DNA from: Pseudomonas guariconensis
GTDB taxonomy: Bacteria; Pseudomonadota; Gammaproteobacteria; Pseudomonadales; Pseudomonadaceae
NCBI RefSeq assembly: GCF_900102675.1
Contig: NZ_FMYX01000012.1
Location: forward strand, 122,245-186,244
Direction of reading: 5' to 3'
Length of the DNA: 64,000 nt
In this document: piece by piece, positions 35,702-44,007 of the stretch
Numbering within the stretch: the first letter of the stretch is position 1
How the letters are laid out: the number at the start of each line of letters is the position of its first letter
Translations under genes and position numbers: made by a program
The notes under the pieces: model-generated
What the model saw: only the letters and a program-made list of their open reading frames with translations
Database searches by the model: none
What the model was told of the DNA's origin: nothing

Positions 35702-36808
35702 TCAGAGCCTTACGCTGGCAAACGTCGACTCGTTGCGCGCCTGGCTCAGCGAAGCCATCGGACCGCTGTGCGGGGTCAGTGCCATGGCCTGCGGGATCGG
35801 CATCATCGCCACCTGCTGGGCGGTATTGGAGCCCACGCGCTCGTCACGCGGCGGAATACCGAAGTACTCGCGATAGCACTTGGAGAAGTGCGGCGTGGAA
35901 ACGAACCCGCACACCGAAGCCACTTCGATGATCGACATCGGCGTCTGCTTGAGCAGCTGCCGCGCGCGGATCAGGCGCAGCTTGAGGTAGTACCGCGACG
36001 GCGAGCAGTGCAGGTACTTCTGGAACAGCCGCTCGAGCTGGCGCCGCGACACCGATACATACACCGCCAGTTCATCCAGATCGATTGGCTCTTCCAGGTT
36101 CGCCTCCATCAGCGCGACGATCTCCTGCAGCTTCGGCTGGTTGGTGCCGAGCATGTGCTTGAGCGGCACGCGCTGGTGGTCCTGTTCGTTGCGGATGCGC
36201 TCGTAGACGAACATCTCGGAGATCGCCGCCGACAGCTCACGGCCATGGTCACGGCTGATCAGGTGCAACATCATGTCCAGCGGCGCGGTGCCGCCGGAGC
36301 TGGTGAAACGGTTACGGTCCAGGGTGAACAGGCGGGTGCTCATGTTCACCCGCGGGAAGGCTTCCTGCATCGCAGCAAGACACTCCCAATGCACGCTGCA
36401 ATCGAAGCCATCGAGCAGCCCGGCACACGCCAGCGCCCAGCTACCGGTACATACCGCGCCAAGGCGACGCGACTGACGCGCCTGGGCTTGCAGCCAGGTG
36501 ACGTGCTCGCGGGTGACGGTGCGCTGGATGCCGACACCACCGCAGACGATCACGGTGTCCATCGGCGGCGCGCTGTGCATGGCCGCGTCCGGCGTGATCT
36601 GCAGACCGTCGCTGGCCCAGACCTGACCACCATCGACGGTCAGGGTGTGCCAACGGTACAGCTCACGGCCGGAGAGTTGATTGGCCATGCGCAGCGGCTC
36701 GACGGCGGATGCGAGGGAAATCAGGGTGAAATTATCCAGCAGGAGAAACCCGATGGACTGGGGAGCTGTGCGGTTCTGGGTTGGGGTCCCGGAGGTGTAC
36801 GACGTCAT
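35702..36808 (-). CDS. gbdR: AraC-family activator of glycine betaine catabolism
   Basis: A 368-residue transcriptional activator. The N-terminal GATase-like domain (IGFLLLDNFTLISLASAVEP; AVCTGSWALACAGLLDG) senses betaine or dimethylglycine in the known orthologue. The C-terminal AraC domain carries two helix-turn-helices (VSVSRRQLERLFQKYL; SIIEVASVCGFVSTPHFSKC). It controls gbc, dgc, cbc, sda and related genes in P. aeruginosa. It stands alone, with a match to the sigma-54 promoter consensus about 100 bp upstream. Confidence 0.94.
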   Translation of the reverse strand: MTSYTSGTPTQNRTAPQSIGFLLLDNFTLISLASAVEPLRMANQLSGRELYRWHTLTVDGGQVWASDGLQITPDAAMHSAPPMDTVIVCGGVGIQRTVTREHVTWLQAQARQSRRLGAVCTGSWALACAGLLDGFDCSVHWECLAAMQEAFPRVNMSTRLFTLDRNRFTSSGGTAPLDMMLHLISRDHGRELSAAISEMFVYERIRNEQDHQRVPLKHMLGTNQPKLQEIVALMEANLEEPIDLDELAVYVSVSRRQLERLFQKYLHCSPSRYYLKLRLIRARQLLKQTPMSIIEVASVCGFVSTPHFSKCYREYFGIPPRDERVGSNTAQQVAMMPIPQAMALTPHSGPMASLSQARNESTFASVRL

Positions 36809-36904
36809 CGCGATTTCTCCTCACACAATGCAGGGTGTGCCTCAGGCTGGCACTGTTTTATTGTCATGGCCCCAGTTCGTATGCAGGGGCTTTGCCAACT
36901 ACAA

Positions 36905-36920
36905 CGCAAAGGTCGTGCCT
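36905..36920 (-). promoter_or_regulatory. sigma-54 promoter of gbdR
   Basis: On the minus strand the sequence AGGCACGACCTTTGCG fits the -24/-12 pattern: GG at 36919-36918 and GC at 36907-36906 with exactly ten bases between, and the expected CACG after GG and TTT before GC. Transcription would start near 36894, giving a leader of about 86 nt to gbdR. Such promoters need an enhancer-binding protein; NtrC or CbrB would fit nitrogen or carbon control. Confidence 0.65.
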
Positions 36921-37148
36921 GAAATTGAACGACCATTCAAAAAAAACCAAAAACGACGTCGTGTCAGGGCTGTCAGAGCTTTTCCATCAGATTTGTAGGA
37001 AAACGCGAACAGGCGCGCTAGCGCCTTTGCGTGTAACCCCTGAGCAGTTAAGTAGCACTTTTGGGAAGGATGCCCAGAAGCGACATCCATAAGTGTCACC
37101 GACAACGACACCTCTGGTAGCGACAACTGACAGCCGGTAGGGAACGAT

Positions 37149-37173
37149 CGGTGCGCCAATTTGGGGCGCACCG
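37149..37173 (-). terminator. terminator-like hairpin after serine dehydratase gene
   Basis: A 9-bp perfect stem (CGGTGCGCC / GGCGCACCG, 7-nt loop), extended by flanking GAT/GAC pairs, lies 25 bp past the stop. The minus-strand sequence beyond it is not strongly T-rich. Confidence 0.55.
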
Positions 37174-37197
37174 ACCGTAGAAGGGGCAAGAATGGCA

Positions 37198-38574
37198 TCA
37201 GCACTCGATGGCGCTGACAGCCAGACCGCCGCGCGAGGTTTCCTTGTACTTGTCGTGCATGTCGGCCCCGGTATCACGCATGGTGCGAATCACCTGGTCG
37301 AGAGAGATGAAGTGCTCGCCGTCACCGCGCAGGGCCATCTGCACGGCGTTGATCGCCTTGACCGCAGCGATGGCATTGCGCTCGATGCACGGCACCTGGA
37401 CCAGACCACCGACCGGGTCGCAGGTCAGGCCCAGGTTGTGTTCCAGAGCGATTTCGGCAGCATTTTCCAACTGCGGCGGGGTGGCGCCCAACACCTCCGC
37501 CAAGCCGGCTGCGGCCATGGCGCAGGCCGAACCGACTTCGCCCTGGCAACCGACCTCGGCACCGGAGATCGAAGCGTTCTTCTTGCACAGGATGCCCACC
37601 GCGGCAGCGCCGAGGAAGAAATCCACCACGTTGGATTCATCGACTGCATCCGAGAAACGCATGTAGTAGTGCAACACCGCCGGAATGATGCCCGCCGCGC
37701 CATTGGTAGGCGCAGTCACCATGCGCCCACCCGCGGCGTTCTCTTCATTGACGGCCAGGGCGAACAGGTTGACCCACTCCATGGCGCTCATGGTCGAGCC
37801 AATCACATTGGGCTTGCCGAGCTCCTGCAGGCTGCGGTGCAGCTTGGCGGCACGGCGTCGTACGTTGAGCCCCCCAGGCAGGGTGCCCTCGTATTTGAGG
37901 CCGTTGTTCACGCATTCCTGCATGGCGTGCCAGAGCTTGAGCAGGCCAGCGCGGATTTCTTCCTCACTGCGCCAGGCCTTTTCGTTCTCCATCATCAATT
38001 GCGACACGCGCAGGTCGTTTTGCTTGCACAGGCTCAGCAGTTCGGCCGCGCTGTTGAAATCGTAGGGCAACACCGTCTCGTCAGCGTCCAGCACACCGCT
38101 GGCGGCCTGGGCGGCGTCGACCACGAAGCCCCCGCCGACCGAGTAGTAGGTGTCACGGTGCAGCTCACCTTGCGCGCCTTCGGCGATCAGGGTCATGGCG
38201 TTGGGGTGGTATGGCAGGTTCTCGTCCAGCAGCAACATGTCGCGGCTCCAGACGAACTCGACCGGCAGGCGGCCATCGAGCTGCAAAGTGCTGGTTTCGC
38301 GCAATTCGGCGATGCGCGGGGCGATCACCGTGGGGTCGATGGAGTCGGGCCACTCACCCATCAGGCCCATGATGGTGGCATTGTCGGTGCCGTGGCCGAC
38401 GCCGGTCGCCGACAGCGAGCCATACAACCGGACTTCCACTCGCCTGACCTGTTCCAGCTCGCCGCGCTGGCGCAGCCCTTGGACGAACAGGGCGGCGGCA
38501 CGCATGGGGCCGACGGTGTGGGAGCTGGAAGGCCCGACACCGATCTTGAACAGGTCAAACACGCTGATGGCCAT
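37198..38574 (-). CDS. sdaB: L-serine ammonia-lyase (iron-sulfur, single chain)
   Basis: A 458-residue single-chain L-serine dehydratase that converts serine to pyruvate and ammonia. The N-terminal part starts ISVFDLFKIGVGPSSSHTVG. The C-terminal part has GAEVGCQGEVGSACAMAAAG and later cysteines that ligate an oxygen-sensitive [4Fe-4S] cluster in the family. The ATG at 38574 follows GAGGTGA. Placed between gbdR and cbcX, it finishes the route from betaine through glycine and serine to central metabolism. The symbol sdaA is equally used in pseudomonads. Confidence 0.9.
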   Translation of the reverse strand: MAISVFDLFKIGVGPSSSHTVGPMRAAALFVQGLRQRGELEQVRRVEVRLYGSLSATGVGHGTDNATIMGLMGEWPDSIDPTVIAPRIAELRETSTLQLDGRLPVEFVWSRDMLLLDENLPYHPNAMTLIAEGAQGELHRDTYYSVGGGFVVDAAQAASGVLDADETVLPYDFNSAAELLSLCKQNDLRVSQLMMENEKAWRSEEEIRAGLLKLWHAMQECVNNGLKYEGTLPGGLNVRRRAAKLHRSLQELGKPNVIGSTMSAMEWVNLFALAVNEENAAGGRMVTAPTNGAAGIIPAVLHYYMRFSDAVDESNVVDFFLGAAAVGILCKKNASISGAEVGCQGEVGSACAMAAAGLAEVLGATPPQLENAAEIALEHNLGLTCDPVGGLVQVPCIERNAIAAVKAINAVQMALRGDGEHFISLDQVIRTMRDTGADMHDKYKETSRGGLAVSAIEC

Positions 38575-39016
38575 TGTCGAATCACCTCTTGATGGGCTTG
38601 TCTCCCCGCGGCGTATGGCGGGTTGCGCAACTGCTAGGCTGATACCGCGAGTTGCCACGAATGCACGCATCATCAGGCTTTTGCCCCACTACCCGCCGTC
38701 TGCAACCGACGTACTTTTGTCCAGCAACGCCGCCCGCTCCAGGCGCCTTGCGCGCCGCTTTCGAGGGGGCTGGTGACGTAAAAACGCAGGGTAGAGGGTG
38801 GAAAAATCCATATGCGACATTGCCCTTACTGGATGCGACCCGTCCTGTACTGGTTACGACCCCACCAGTAGGCGATTGCCGAACGCTGGGGGATTATCGA
38901 AAGCGACTCGTATTGCACGGCCTCGCATCCTGCCCTCTGCAGGCCTGGTCGACCGGAGCCTAGAGAAAGCCCGGCGCCCCGCGGGAAACCCGAAGAAAAA
39001 TCACAGGAGTCCATCC
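38575..39016. other. divergent sda / cbcX control region
   Basis: This 442-bp region holds the minus-strand promoter of the serine dehydratase gene and the plus-strand promoter of cbcXWV. It contains the 21-bp-spaced GCGAC repeats listed separately and a 16-mer shared with the hisB upstream region. No coding frame is convincing. Confidence 0.55.
38812..38860 (+). promoter_or_regulatory. candidate AraC-type (GbdR?) operator of cbcX
   Basis: Three direct repeats, ATGCGAC at 38812, ATGCGAC at 38833 and TTACGAC at 38854, are spaced exactly 21 bp apart. AraC/XylS activators typically bind such direct half-sites on one helix face. The first continues as GCGACATTGCC, matching elements in the gbcA promoter. 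GbdR is the obvious candidate because cbcXWV is in its known regulon; the assignment is inferred. Confidence 0.5.
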
Positions 39017-39964
39017 ATGAAAGGTTCACCCTCGCTCTTGCTGGTCGCGATGCTCGCAACACCTCTGTTGGCTCAGGCCGTGGAGCCCGAGCAGTGTCAG
39101 ACGGTACGGTTCTCTGACGTCGGCTGGACCGACATCACCGTGACCACCGCCGTCACCAGCGTTGTACTCGAAGCCCTGGGCTACAAGACTCACACCAACA
39201 TGATCTCGGTACCGGTGACCTACAAGTCGCTGGCCGCCGGCAAGGACCTGGATGTGTTCCTCGGCAACTGGATGCCGACCATGGAGAACGACATCAAGCA
39301 GTACCGTGACGCCGGCACGGTCGAAACCGTGCGTGCCAACCTGGAGAATGCCAAGTACACCCTGGCCGTGCCCCAGGCGCTGTATGACAAGGGCCTCAAG
39401 GACTTCGCCGACATTCCCAAGTTCAAGAACGAACTGGGCGGCAAGATCTACGGCATCGAGCCGGGCAACGACGGCAACCGCACCATCCAGAGCATGATCG
39501 ACAAAAACGCCTTTGGCCTGAAGGACGCCGGCTTCAAGCTGGTGCAGTCCAGCGAGGCGGGCATGCTGTCGCAGGTGGACCGCTCGCAGAAACGTGGCGA
39601 GGCGGTGGTGTTCCTGGGCTGGGAACCGCACCCGATGAACAAGCGATTCAAGATGCAGTACCTGTCCGGCGGTGACGAGTTCTTCGGCCCCGAGTTCGGC
39701 AAGGCAACCGTGCTGACCAATACCCGCAAGGGCTATACGCAGGAATGCAGCAACGTCGGCCAACTGCTGAAGAACCTGTCGTTCACCCTGGACATGGAAA
39801 GCACCCTGATGGGCAATGTCCTGGACGACAAGATGAAACCCGATGCAGCCGCCAAGGCGTGGCTGAAGAACAACCCGCAAGTGCTCGACACCTGGTTGGC
39901 CGGAGTGACGACCGTGGATGGCAAACCCGGGCTGGAGGCGGCCAAGGCCAAACTGACGCAATAA
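39017..39964 (+). CDS. cbcX: choline/betaine-binding periplasmic protein
   Basis: A 315-residue OpuAC-type binding protein (also called ChoX) with a clear signal peptide (LLLVAMLATPLLAQAVEPEQ). Ligand-box segments include FSDVGWTDITVTTAV, FLGNWMPTMENDI, QSSEAGMLSQVDR and FLGWEPHPMNKRF. It delivers choline or glycine betaine to CbcW/CbcV. The ATG at 39017 follows AGGAGT. A 10-bp imperfect hairpin (39997-40020) lies between it and cbcW, which may raise its level over the permease. It is about 40 percent similar by eye to caiX in this window. Confidence 0.92.
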   Translation: MKGSPSLLLVAMLATPLLAQAVEPEQCQTVRFSDVGWTDITVTTAVTSVVLEALGYKTHTNMISVPVTYKSLAAGKDLDVFLGNWMPTMENDIKQYRDAGTVETVRANLENAKYTLAVPQALYDKGLKDFADIPKFKNELGGKIYGIEPGNDGNRTIQSMIDKNAFGLKDAGFKLVQSSEAGMLSQVDRSQKRGEAVVFLGWEPHPMNKRFKMQYLSGGDEFFGPEFGKATVLTNTRKGYTQECSNVGQLLKNLSFTLDMESTLMGNVLDDKMKPDAAAKAWLKNNPQVLDTWLAGVTTVDGKPGLEAAKAKLTQ

Positions 39965-39996
39965 CAACAAGGATGCAGTAGCAATTGGCACTACCT

Positions 39997-40020
39997 CGGG
40001 GCAGGCCAACGCCCGCCCCG
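39997..40020 (+). promoter_or_regulatory. intercistronic hairpin between cbcX and cbcW
   Basis: CGGGGCAGGC pairs with GCCCGCCCCG (one G-U pair, 4-nt loop) in the cbcX-cbcW gap, with no T-run. It could protect the upstream mRNA from 3' decay. Confidence 0.55.
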
Positions 40021-40057
40021 GACTGATTTCAATCTTTGCAGGTGGAAGCTCGCTATC

Positions 40058-40903
40058 ATGCTTATCGATCAGAAAATACCTCTGGGGCAGTACATCGCCT
40101 CATTCGTCGAATGGTTGACCCAGAACGGCGCCAACTATTTCGACGCCATCGCCCAGGGCCTGGAATTCATGATCCATGGGGTCACCAGCGCCCTGACCTG
40201 GTTCAACCCCTACATCCTCATCGCCTTGTTCGCCGCCCTGGCGCACCTGATCCAGCGCAAATGGGCGCTGACGGCATTTGTCGCGCTGTCCTTCCTGCTG
40301 ATCTTCAACCTCGGCTACTGGCAGGAAACCATGGAGACCCTGGCGCAGGTCACCTTCGCCACCGTGGTATGCGTGGCCATCGGCGTGCCGCTGGGCATCG
40401 TCGCTGCGCACAAGCCGATGTTCTACACCGCCATGCGTCCCGTCCTGGACCTGATGCAGACGGTGCCTACCTTCGTTTACCTGATCCCCACCCTGACCCT
40501 GTTCGGCCTGGGCGTGGTGCCAGGGTTGATCTCCACGGTGGTGTTCGCCATCGCCGCGCCGATCCGCCTCACCTACCTGGGTATCTGCGATGTGCCCCAG
40601 GAACTGCTCGACGCCGGTAAGGCCTTTGGCTGCTCGCGCCGCCAGCTGCTGACCCGCATCGAACTGCCCCATGCGATGCCCAGCATTGCCGCGGGCGTTA
40701 CCCAATGCATCATGCTGTCGTTGTCGATGGTCGTGATCGCCGCCCTGGTGGGCGCTGACGGCCTCGGCAAACCTGTGGTCAACGCACTGAACACCGCCGA
40801 TATCGCCCTGGGCTTCGAGGCGGGCCTGGCGATCGTGCTGCTGGCGATCATGCTGGACCGTATCTGCAAGCAACCGGAGCTGCCGGCACGAGGTGAGTCA
40901 TGA
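40058..40903 (+). CDS. cbcW: choline/betaine/carnitine ABC transporter permease
   Basis: A 281-residue ProW-type permease with about six transmembrane helices. The cytoplasmic EAA-like loop (ELLDAGKAFGCSRRQLLTRI) contacts the ATPase. The N-terminal amphipathic stretch before the first helix is normal for the family. It serves CbcX and probably the orphan CaiX. The stop overlaps the cbcV start by 4 bp. Confidence 0.92.
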   Translation: MLIDQKIPLGQYIASFVEWLTQNGANYFDAIAQGLEFMIHGVTSALTWFNPYILIALFAALAHLIQRKWALTAFVALSFLLIFNLGYWQETMETLAQVTFATVVCVAIGVPLGIVAAHKPMFYTAMRPVLDLMQTVPTFVYLIPTLTLFGLGVVPGLISTVVFAIAAPIRLTYLGICDVPQELLDAGKAFGCSRRQLLTRIELPHAMPSIAAGVTQCIMLSLSMVVIAALVGADGLGKPVVNALNTADIALGFEAGLAIVLLAIMLDRICKQPELPARGES

Positions 40904-42078
40904 GCATCATTCGTTTCGAAGACGTCGACGTCATCTTCTCCAACAAGCCACGCGAAGCGCTGGCGCTGCTGGACCAAGGCCAGACCCGCGAGCAGATCCT
41001 CAAGAAGACTGGCCTTGTGGTCGGCGTCGAGAAAGCCAACCTGGACATCAACAAAGGCGAGATCTGCGTGCTCATGGGCCTGTCCGGCTCGGGCAAGTCG
41101 AGCCTGCTGCGCTGCATCAACGGCCTGAATACCGTCAGCCGCGGCAAGCTGTTCGTCGAGCACGAAGGCAAGCACATCGACATCGCCCACTGCACCCCGG
41201 CGGAACTGAAGATGATGCGCACCAAGCGCATCGCCATGGTGTTCCAGAAGTTCGCCCTGATGCCCTGGCTGACCGTGCGCGAGAACATCAGCTTCGGCCT
41301 GGAAATGCAGGGCCGTCCCGAGAAAGAGCGGCGCAAGCTGGTCGATGAGAAGCTCGAGCTGGTGGGCCTGACCCAATGGCGCAACAAAAAGCCCGACGAG
41401 CTCTCCGGCGGCATGCAGCAGCGCGTGGGCCTGGCCCGGGCGCTGGCCATGGACGCAGACATCCTGCTGATGGACGAACCCTTCTCGGCCCTCGACCCGC
41501 TGATCCGCCAAGGCCTGCAGGACGAGTTGCTGGAGCTGCAGAACAAGCTGAGCAAGACCATCGTGTTCGTCAGCCACGACCTGGACGAGGCGCTCAAGCT
41601 GGGCAGCCGTATCGCCATCATGAAAGATGGCCGGATCATCCAGTACAGCAAGCCTGAAGAAATCGTCCTGAACCCGGCCGACGACTATGTACGCACCTTC
41701 GTGGCCCACACCAATCCGCTCAACGTGCTGTGCGGTCGCAGCCTGATGCGCAGCCTGGACAACTGCAAGCGGGTCAATGGCTCGGTATGCCTGGACCCAG
41801 GCGGTGATTCCTGGCTGGACCTGGGCGAAGGCAACTCGATCAAACGCGCCCGCCAAGGCCAGAACGGCCTGGACCTGCAGAACTGGGTACCGGGCCAGGA
41901 TGTGGAAACCCTGGGCCGCAAACCGACCTTGGTCAATGCCAATATCGGCATGCGCGAGGCCTTGCAGATCCGCTACCACACCGGCAACAAGCTGGTGCTG
42001 CAGGAGAACGACAAGGTGGTGGGGATTCTCGGCGACAGCGAGCTGTATCACGCGCTGCTGGGCAAGAACCACGGGTAA
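40900..42078 (+). CDS. cbcV: choline/betaine/carnitine ABC transporter ATPase
   Basis: A 392-residue ProV-type ATPase. Walker A (GLSGSGKSSLLRC), Q-loop (MVFQKFALMPWLTV), signature (ELSGGMQQRVGLARALAMD), Walker B (ILLMDEPFSALDPL) and the His switch (VFVSHDLDEA) are all intact. The C-terminal part after about residue 270 is a CBS-like regulatory region, as in ProV. It overlaps cbcW by 4 bp and ends the operon before GC-rich hairpins at 42080-42106 and 42110-42167. Confidence 0.93.
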   Translation: MSIIRFEDVDVIFSNKPREALALLDQGQTREQILKKTGLVVGVEKANLDINKGEICVLMGLSGSGKSSLLRCINGLNTVSRGKLFVEHEGKHIDIAHCTPAELKMMRTKRIAMVFQKFALMPWLTVRENISFGLEMQGRPEKERRKLVDEKLELVGLTQWRNKKPDELSGGMQQRVGLARALAMDADILLMDEPFSALDPLIRQGLQDELLELQNKLSKTIVFVSHDLDEALKLGSRIAIMKDGRIIQYSKPEEIVLNPADDYVRTFVAHTNPLNVLCGRSLMRSLDNCKRVNGSVCLDPGGDSWLDLGEGNSIKRARQGQNGLDLQNWVPGQDVETLGRKPTLVNANIGMREALQIRYHTGNKLVLQENDKVVGILGDSELYHALLGKNHG

Positions 42079-42079
42079 T

Positions 42080-42167
42080 GACAGGGGCCGCTGTGCGGCC
42101 CTGTCACGGCACAAGGCCGCGGCCACAGGGGAGGTATTGCACCCTCTCTGTGACAGCGGCCTTGTGT
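42080..42167. terminator. two hairpins between convergent cbcV and hisF
   Basis: The first (42080-42106) pairs GACAGGGGCCGC with GCGGCCCTGTC. The second pairs CACAAGGCCGC near 42110 with GCGGCCTTGTG, followed by TCTTTTC. Together they probably end transcription of cbcXWV and, from the other side, the his genes. Confidence 0.6.
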
Positions 42168-42201
42168 CTTTTCAGGAGGGCAAAGCCCTCCCGGCAGTGG
42201 T

Positions 42202-42972
42202 TCAGCGAACGACGATCCCGCGCGCAGCCATATAGGCCTTGGCTTCCGGCACGGTGTACTCACCGAAGTGGAAGATGCTCGCCGCCAGCACCGCACTGGC
42301 ATGGCCTTCCAGGATGCCGTCAGCCAGGTGTTGCAGGTTGCCGACACCGCCCGAGGCGATCACCGGAATACCCACTGCATCGCTGATGGCCCGGGTCACG
42401 CCCAGATCGAAACCGCTCTTCATGCCGTCCTGGTCCATGCTGGTGAGCAGGATCTCACCGGCCCCCAGCCCTTCCATCTTCTTGGCCCAGGCCACTGCAT
42501 CCAGACCGGTCGGCTTGCGCCCGCCATGGGTGAAGATCTCCCAACGCGGCGCCTCGCCGGGGCCGGAGACCTTCTTGGCGTCGATGGCGACGACAATGCA
42601 CTGGGAACCGAAACGCTCGGCAGCCTCACCCACGAACTCGGGGTGGAACACTGCTGCGGTGTTGATCGACACCTTGTCGGCGCCGGCGTTGAGCAGGTTG
42701 CGGATGTCCTGCACGGTACGCACGCCACCGCCCACGGTCAGCGGGATGAACACCTGGCTGGCCATGCGCTCGACGGTGTGCAGGGTGGTGTCACGGCCAT
42801 CGACACTGGCGGTGATGTCCAGGAAGGTGATCTCGTCAGCACCCTGCTCGTCGTAGCGACGCGCGATTTCCACCGGGTCGCCGGCATCGCGGATGTTCTC
42901 GAACTTGACGCCCTTGACCACCCGGCCGTTGTCCACGTCCAGGCAAGGGATGATGCGCTTGGCCAGTGCCAT
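42202..42972 (-). CDS. hisF: imidazole glycerol phosphate synthase cyclase subunit
   Basis: A 256-residue TIM-barrel enzyme of histidine biosynthesis. It uses ammonia from HisH to turn PRFAR into imidazole glycerol phosphate and AICAR. The catalytic aspartates are in IIPCLDVDNGRVVKG (Asp11) and LLTSMDQDGMKSGFD (about Asp176 region), and VSINTAAV is typical. It is last of the hisB-hisH-DUF2164-hisA-hisF group, 9 bp after hisA, with GAGGA upstream. Confidence 0.96.
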   Translation of the reverse strand: MALAKRIIPCLDVDNGRVVKGVKFENIRDAGDPVEIARRYDEQGADEITFLDITASVDGRDTTLHTVERMASQVFIPLTVGGGVRTVQDIRNLLNAGADKVSINTAAVFHPEFVGEAAERFGSQCIVVAIDAKKVSGPGEAPRWEIFTHGGRKPTGLDAVAWAKKMEGLGAGEILLTSMDQDGMKSGFDLGVTRAISDAVGIPVIASGGVGNLQHLADGILEGHASAVLAASIFHFGEYTVPEAKAYMAARGIVVR

Positions 42973-42981
42973 GTTCTGTCC

Positions 42982-43719
42982 TCAGCCTTGGTAGTTGTCG
43001 CAGAAGGCCTGGGCCTCAGCGACATCGAGGGTGCCTTCATAGATGGCGCGGCCGGTGATGGCACCGATGATGCCCGGGGTCTTGGCATCCAGCAGGGCCT
43101 TGATGTCGCCCAGGTTGTGGATGCCGCCGGACGCGATCACCGGAATCGACGTGGCTTCGGCCAGGGCCTTGGTGAAGGGCACGTTGCAGCCCTGCATCAT
43201 GCCGTCCTTGGCGATGTCGGTGTAGACGATCGCCGAGACGCCATCGGCCTCGAAGCGCTTGGCCAGGTCGATGACCTGCACCGAGCTGACTTCGGCCCAA
43301 CCGTCGGTGGCGACGAAGCCGTCCTTGGCATCCAGGCCAACGATGACCTTGCCTGGGAACGCCTTGCACGCCTCGGCGACGAATTCAGGCTGCTTGACCG
43401 CCTTGGTGCCGATGATGACGTAGCTCACGCCAGCCTTGACGTAGTGCTCGATGGTCTCCAGCGAGCGGATGCCGCCGCCGATCTGGATCGGCAAGTTCGG
43501 GTAGCGCTTGGCGATGGCAGTGACCACTTCGCCGTTGACCGGCTGGCCTTCGAAGGCGCCATTGAGGTCGACCAGATGCAGGCGACGGCAGCCACCCTCG
43601 ACCCATTTGGCGGCCATGCTCACCGGGTCGTCGGAAAATACCGTGGAGTCTTCCATGCGGCCCTGGCGCAGACGCACGCAGGCACCGTCCTTCAGATCGA
43701 TAGCGGGGATAATCAGCAT
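42982..43719 (-). CDS. hisA: ProFAR isomerase
   Basis: A 245-residue TIM-barrel enzyme, 1-(5-phosphoribosyl)-5-[(5-phosphoribosylamino)methylideneamino]imidazole-4-carboxamide isomerase. The N-terminal IIPAIDLKDGACVRLRQG and the second aspartate loop IVYTDIAKDGMMQG are intact. It lies between a DUF2164 gene (27 bp upstream) and hisF. The ribosome site before ATG 43719 is weak, so coupling from upstream is plausible. Confidence 0.96.
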   Translation of the reverse strand: MLIIPAIDLKDGACVRLRQGRMEDSTVFSDDPVSMAAKWVEGGCRRLHLVDLNGAFEGQPVNGEVVTAIAKRYPNLPIQIGGGIRSLETIEHYVKAGVSYVIIGTKAVKQPEFVAEACKAFPGKVIVGLDAKDGFVATDGWAEVSSVQVIDLAKRFEADGVSAIVYTDIAKDGMMQGCNVPFTKALAEATSIPVIASGGIHNLGDIKALLDAKTPGIIGAITGRAIYEGTLDVAEAQAFCDNYQG

Positions 43720-43746
43720 CTTGGGAACCTGTCTAATCAGTGAAAT

Positions 43747-44007
43747 TCAGGGCTTCTCGAGTGCCCACAGGTCGCTCTCGATGCTCTCGAACCGCTCCTT
43801 GAGGTGCAGCTGAACATCGGCAATCGCCCTGTTGTAGTAGTGAGGTGCAATTTCTTTGCTGAACAAATCGAGGACCTCGGCCACCTCGAACGACCCAAGC
43901 GTCAGCTCGAAGCGGTCTTCGAGAAAGCGCTTCAAGGTGTCGAGCGCCTGGCGCTCCTGCTCGGGCGCCAGGGTGATGATCGGGGCCTTGGTCCGCGGTT
44001 TGCTCAT
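43747..44007 (-). CDS. DUF2164 protein within the his cluster
   Basis: An 86-residue small soluble protein of the DUF2164 family (ERQALDTLKRFLEDRFELTL; SFEVAEVLDLFSKEIAPHYY). The function is unknown. It abuts hisH (its start codon directly adjoins the hisH stop) and precedes hisA by 27 bp, an insertion common in pseudomonads. No histidine-pathway motif is visible, so the placement may reflect co-expression only. Confidence 0.85.
   Translation of the reverse strand: MSKPRTKAPIITLAPEQERQALDTLKRFLEDRFELTLGSFEVAEVLDLFSKEIAPHYYNRAIADVQLHLKERFESIESDLWALEKP

Noticed and set aside
36846..36865. A plus-strand TGGCAC sequence resembling a sigma-54 -24 element
   Set aside because: It lacks the GC at the correct -12 distance and points toward the end of a convergent gene.
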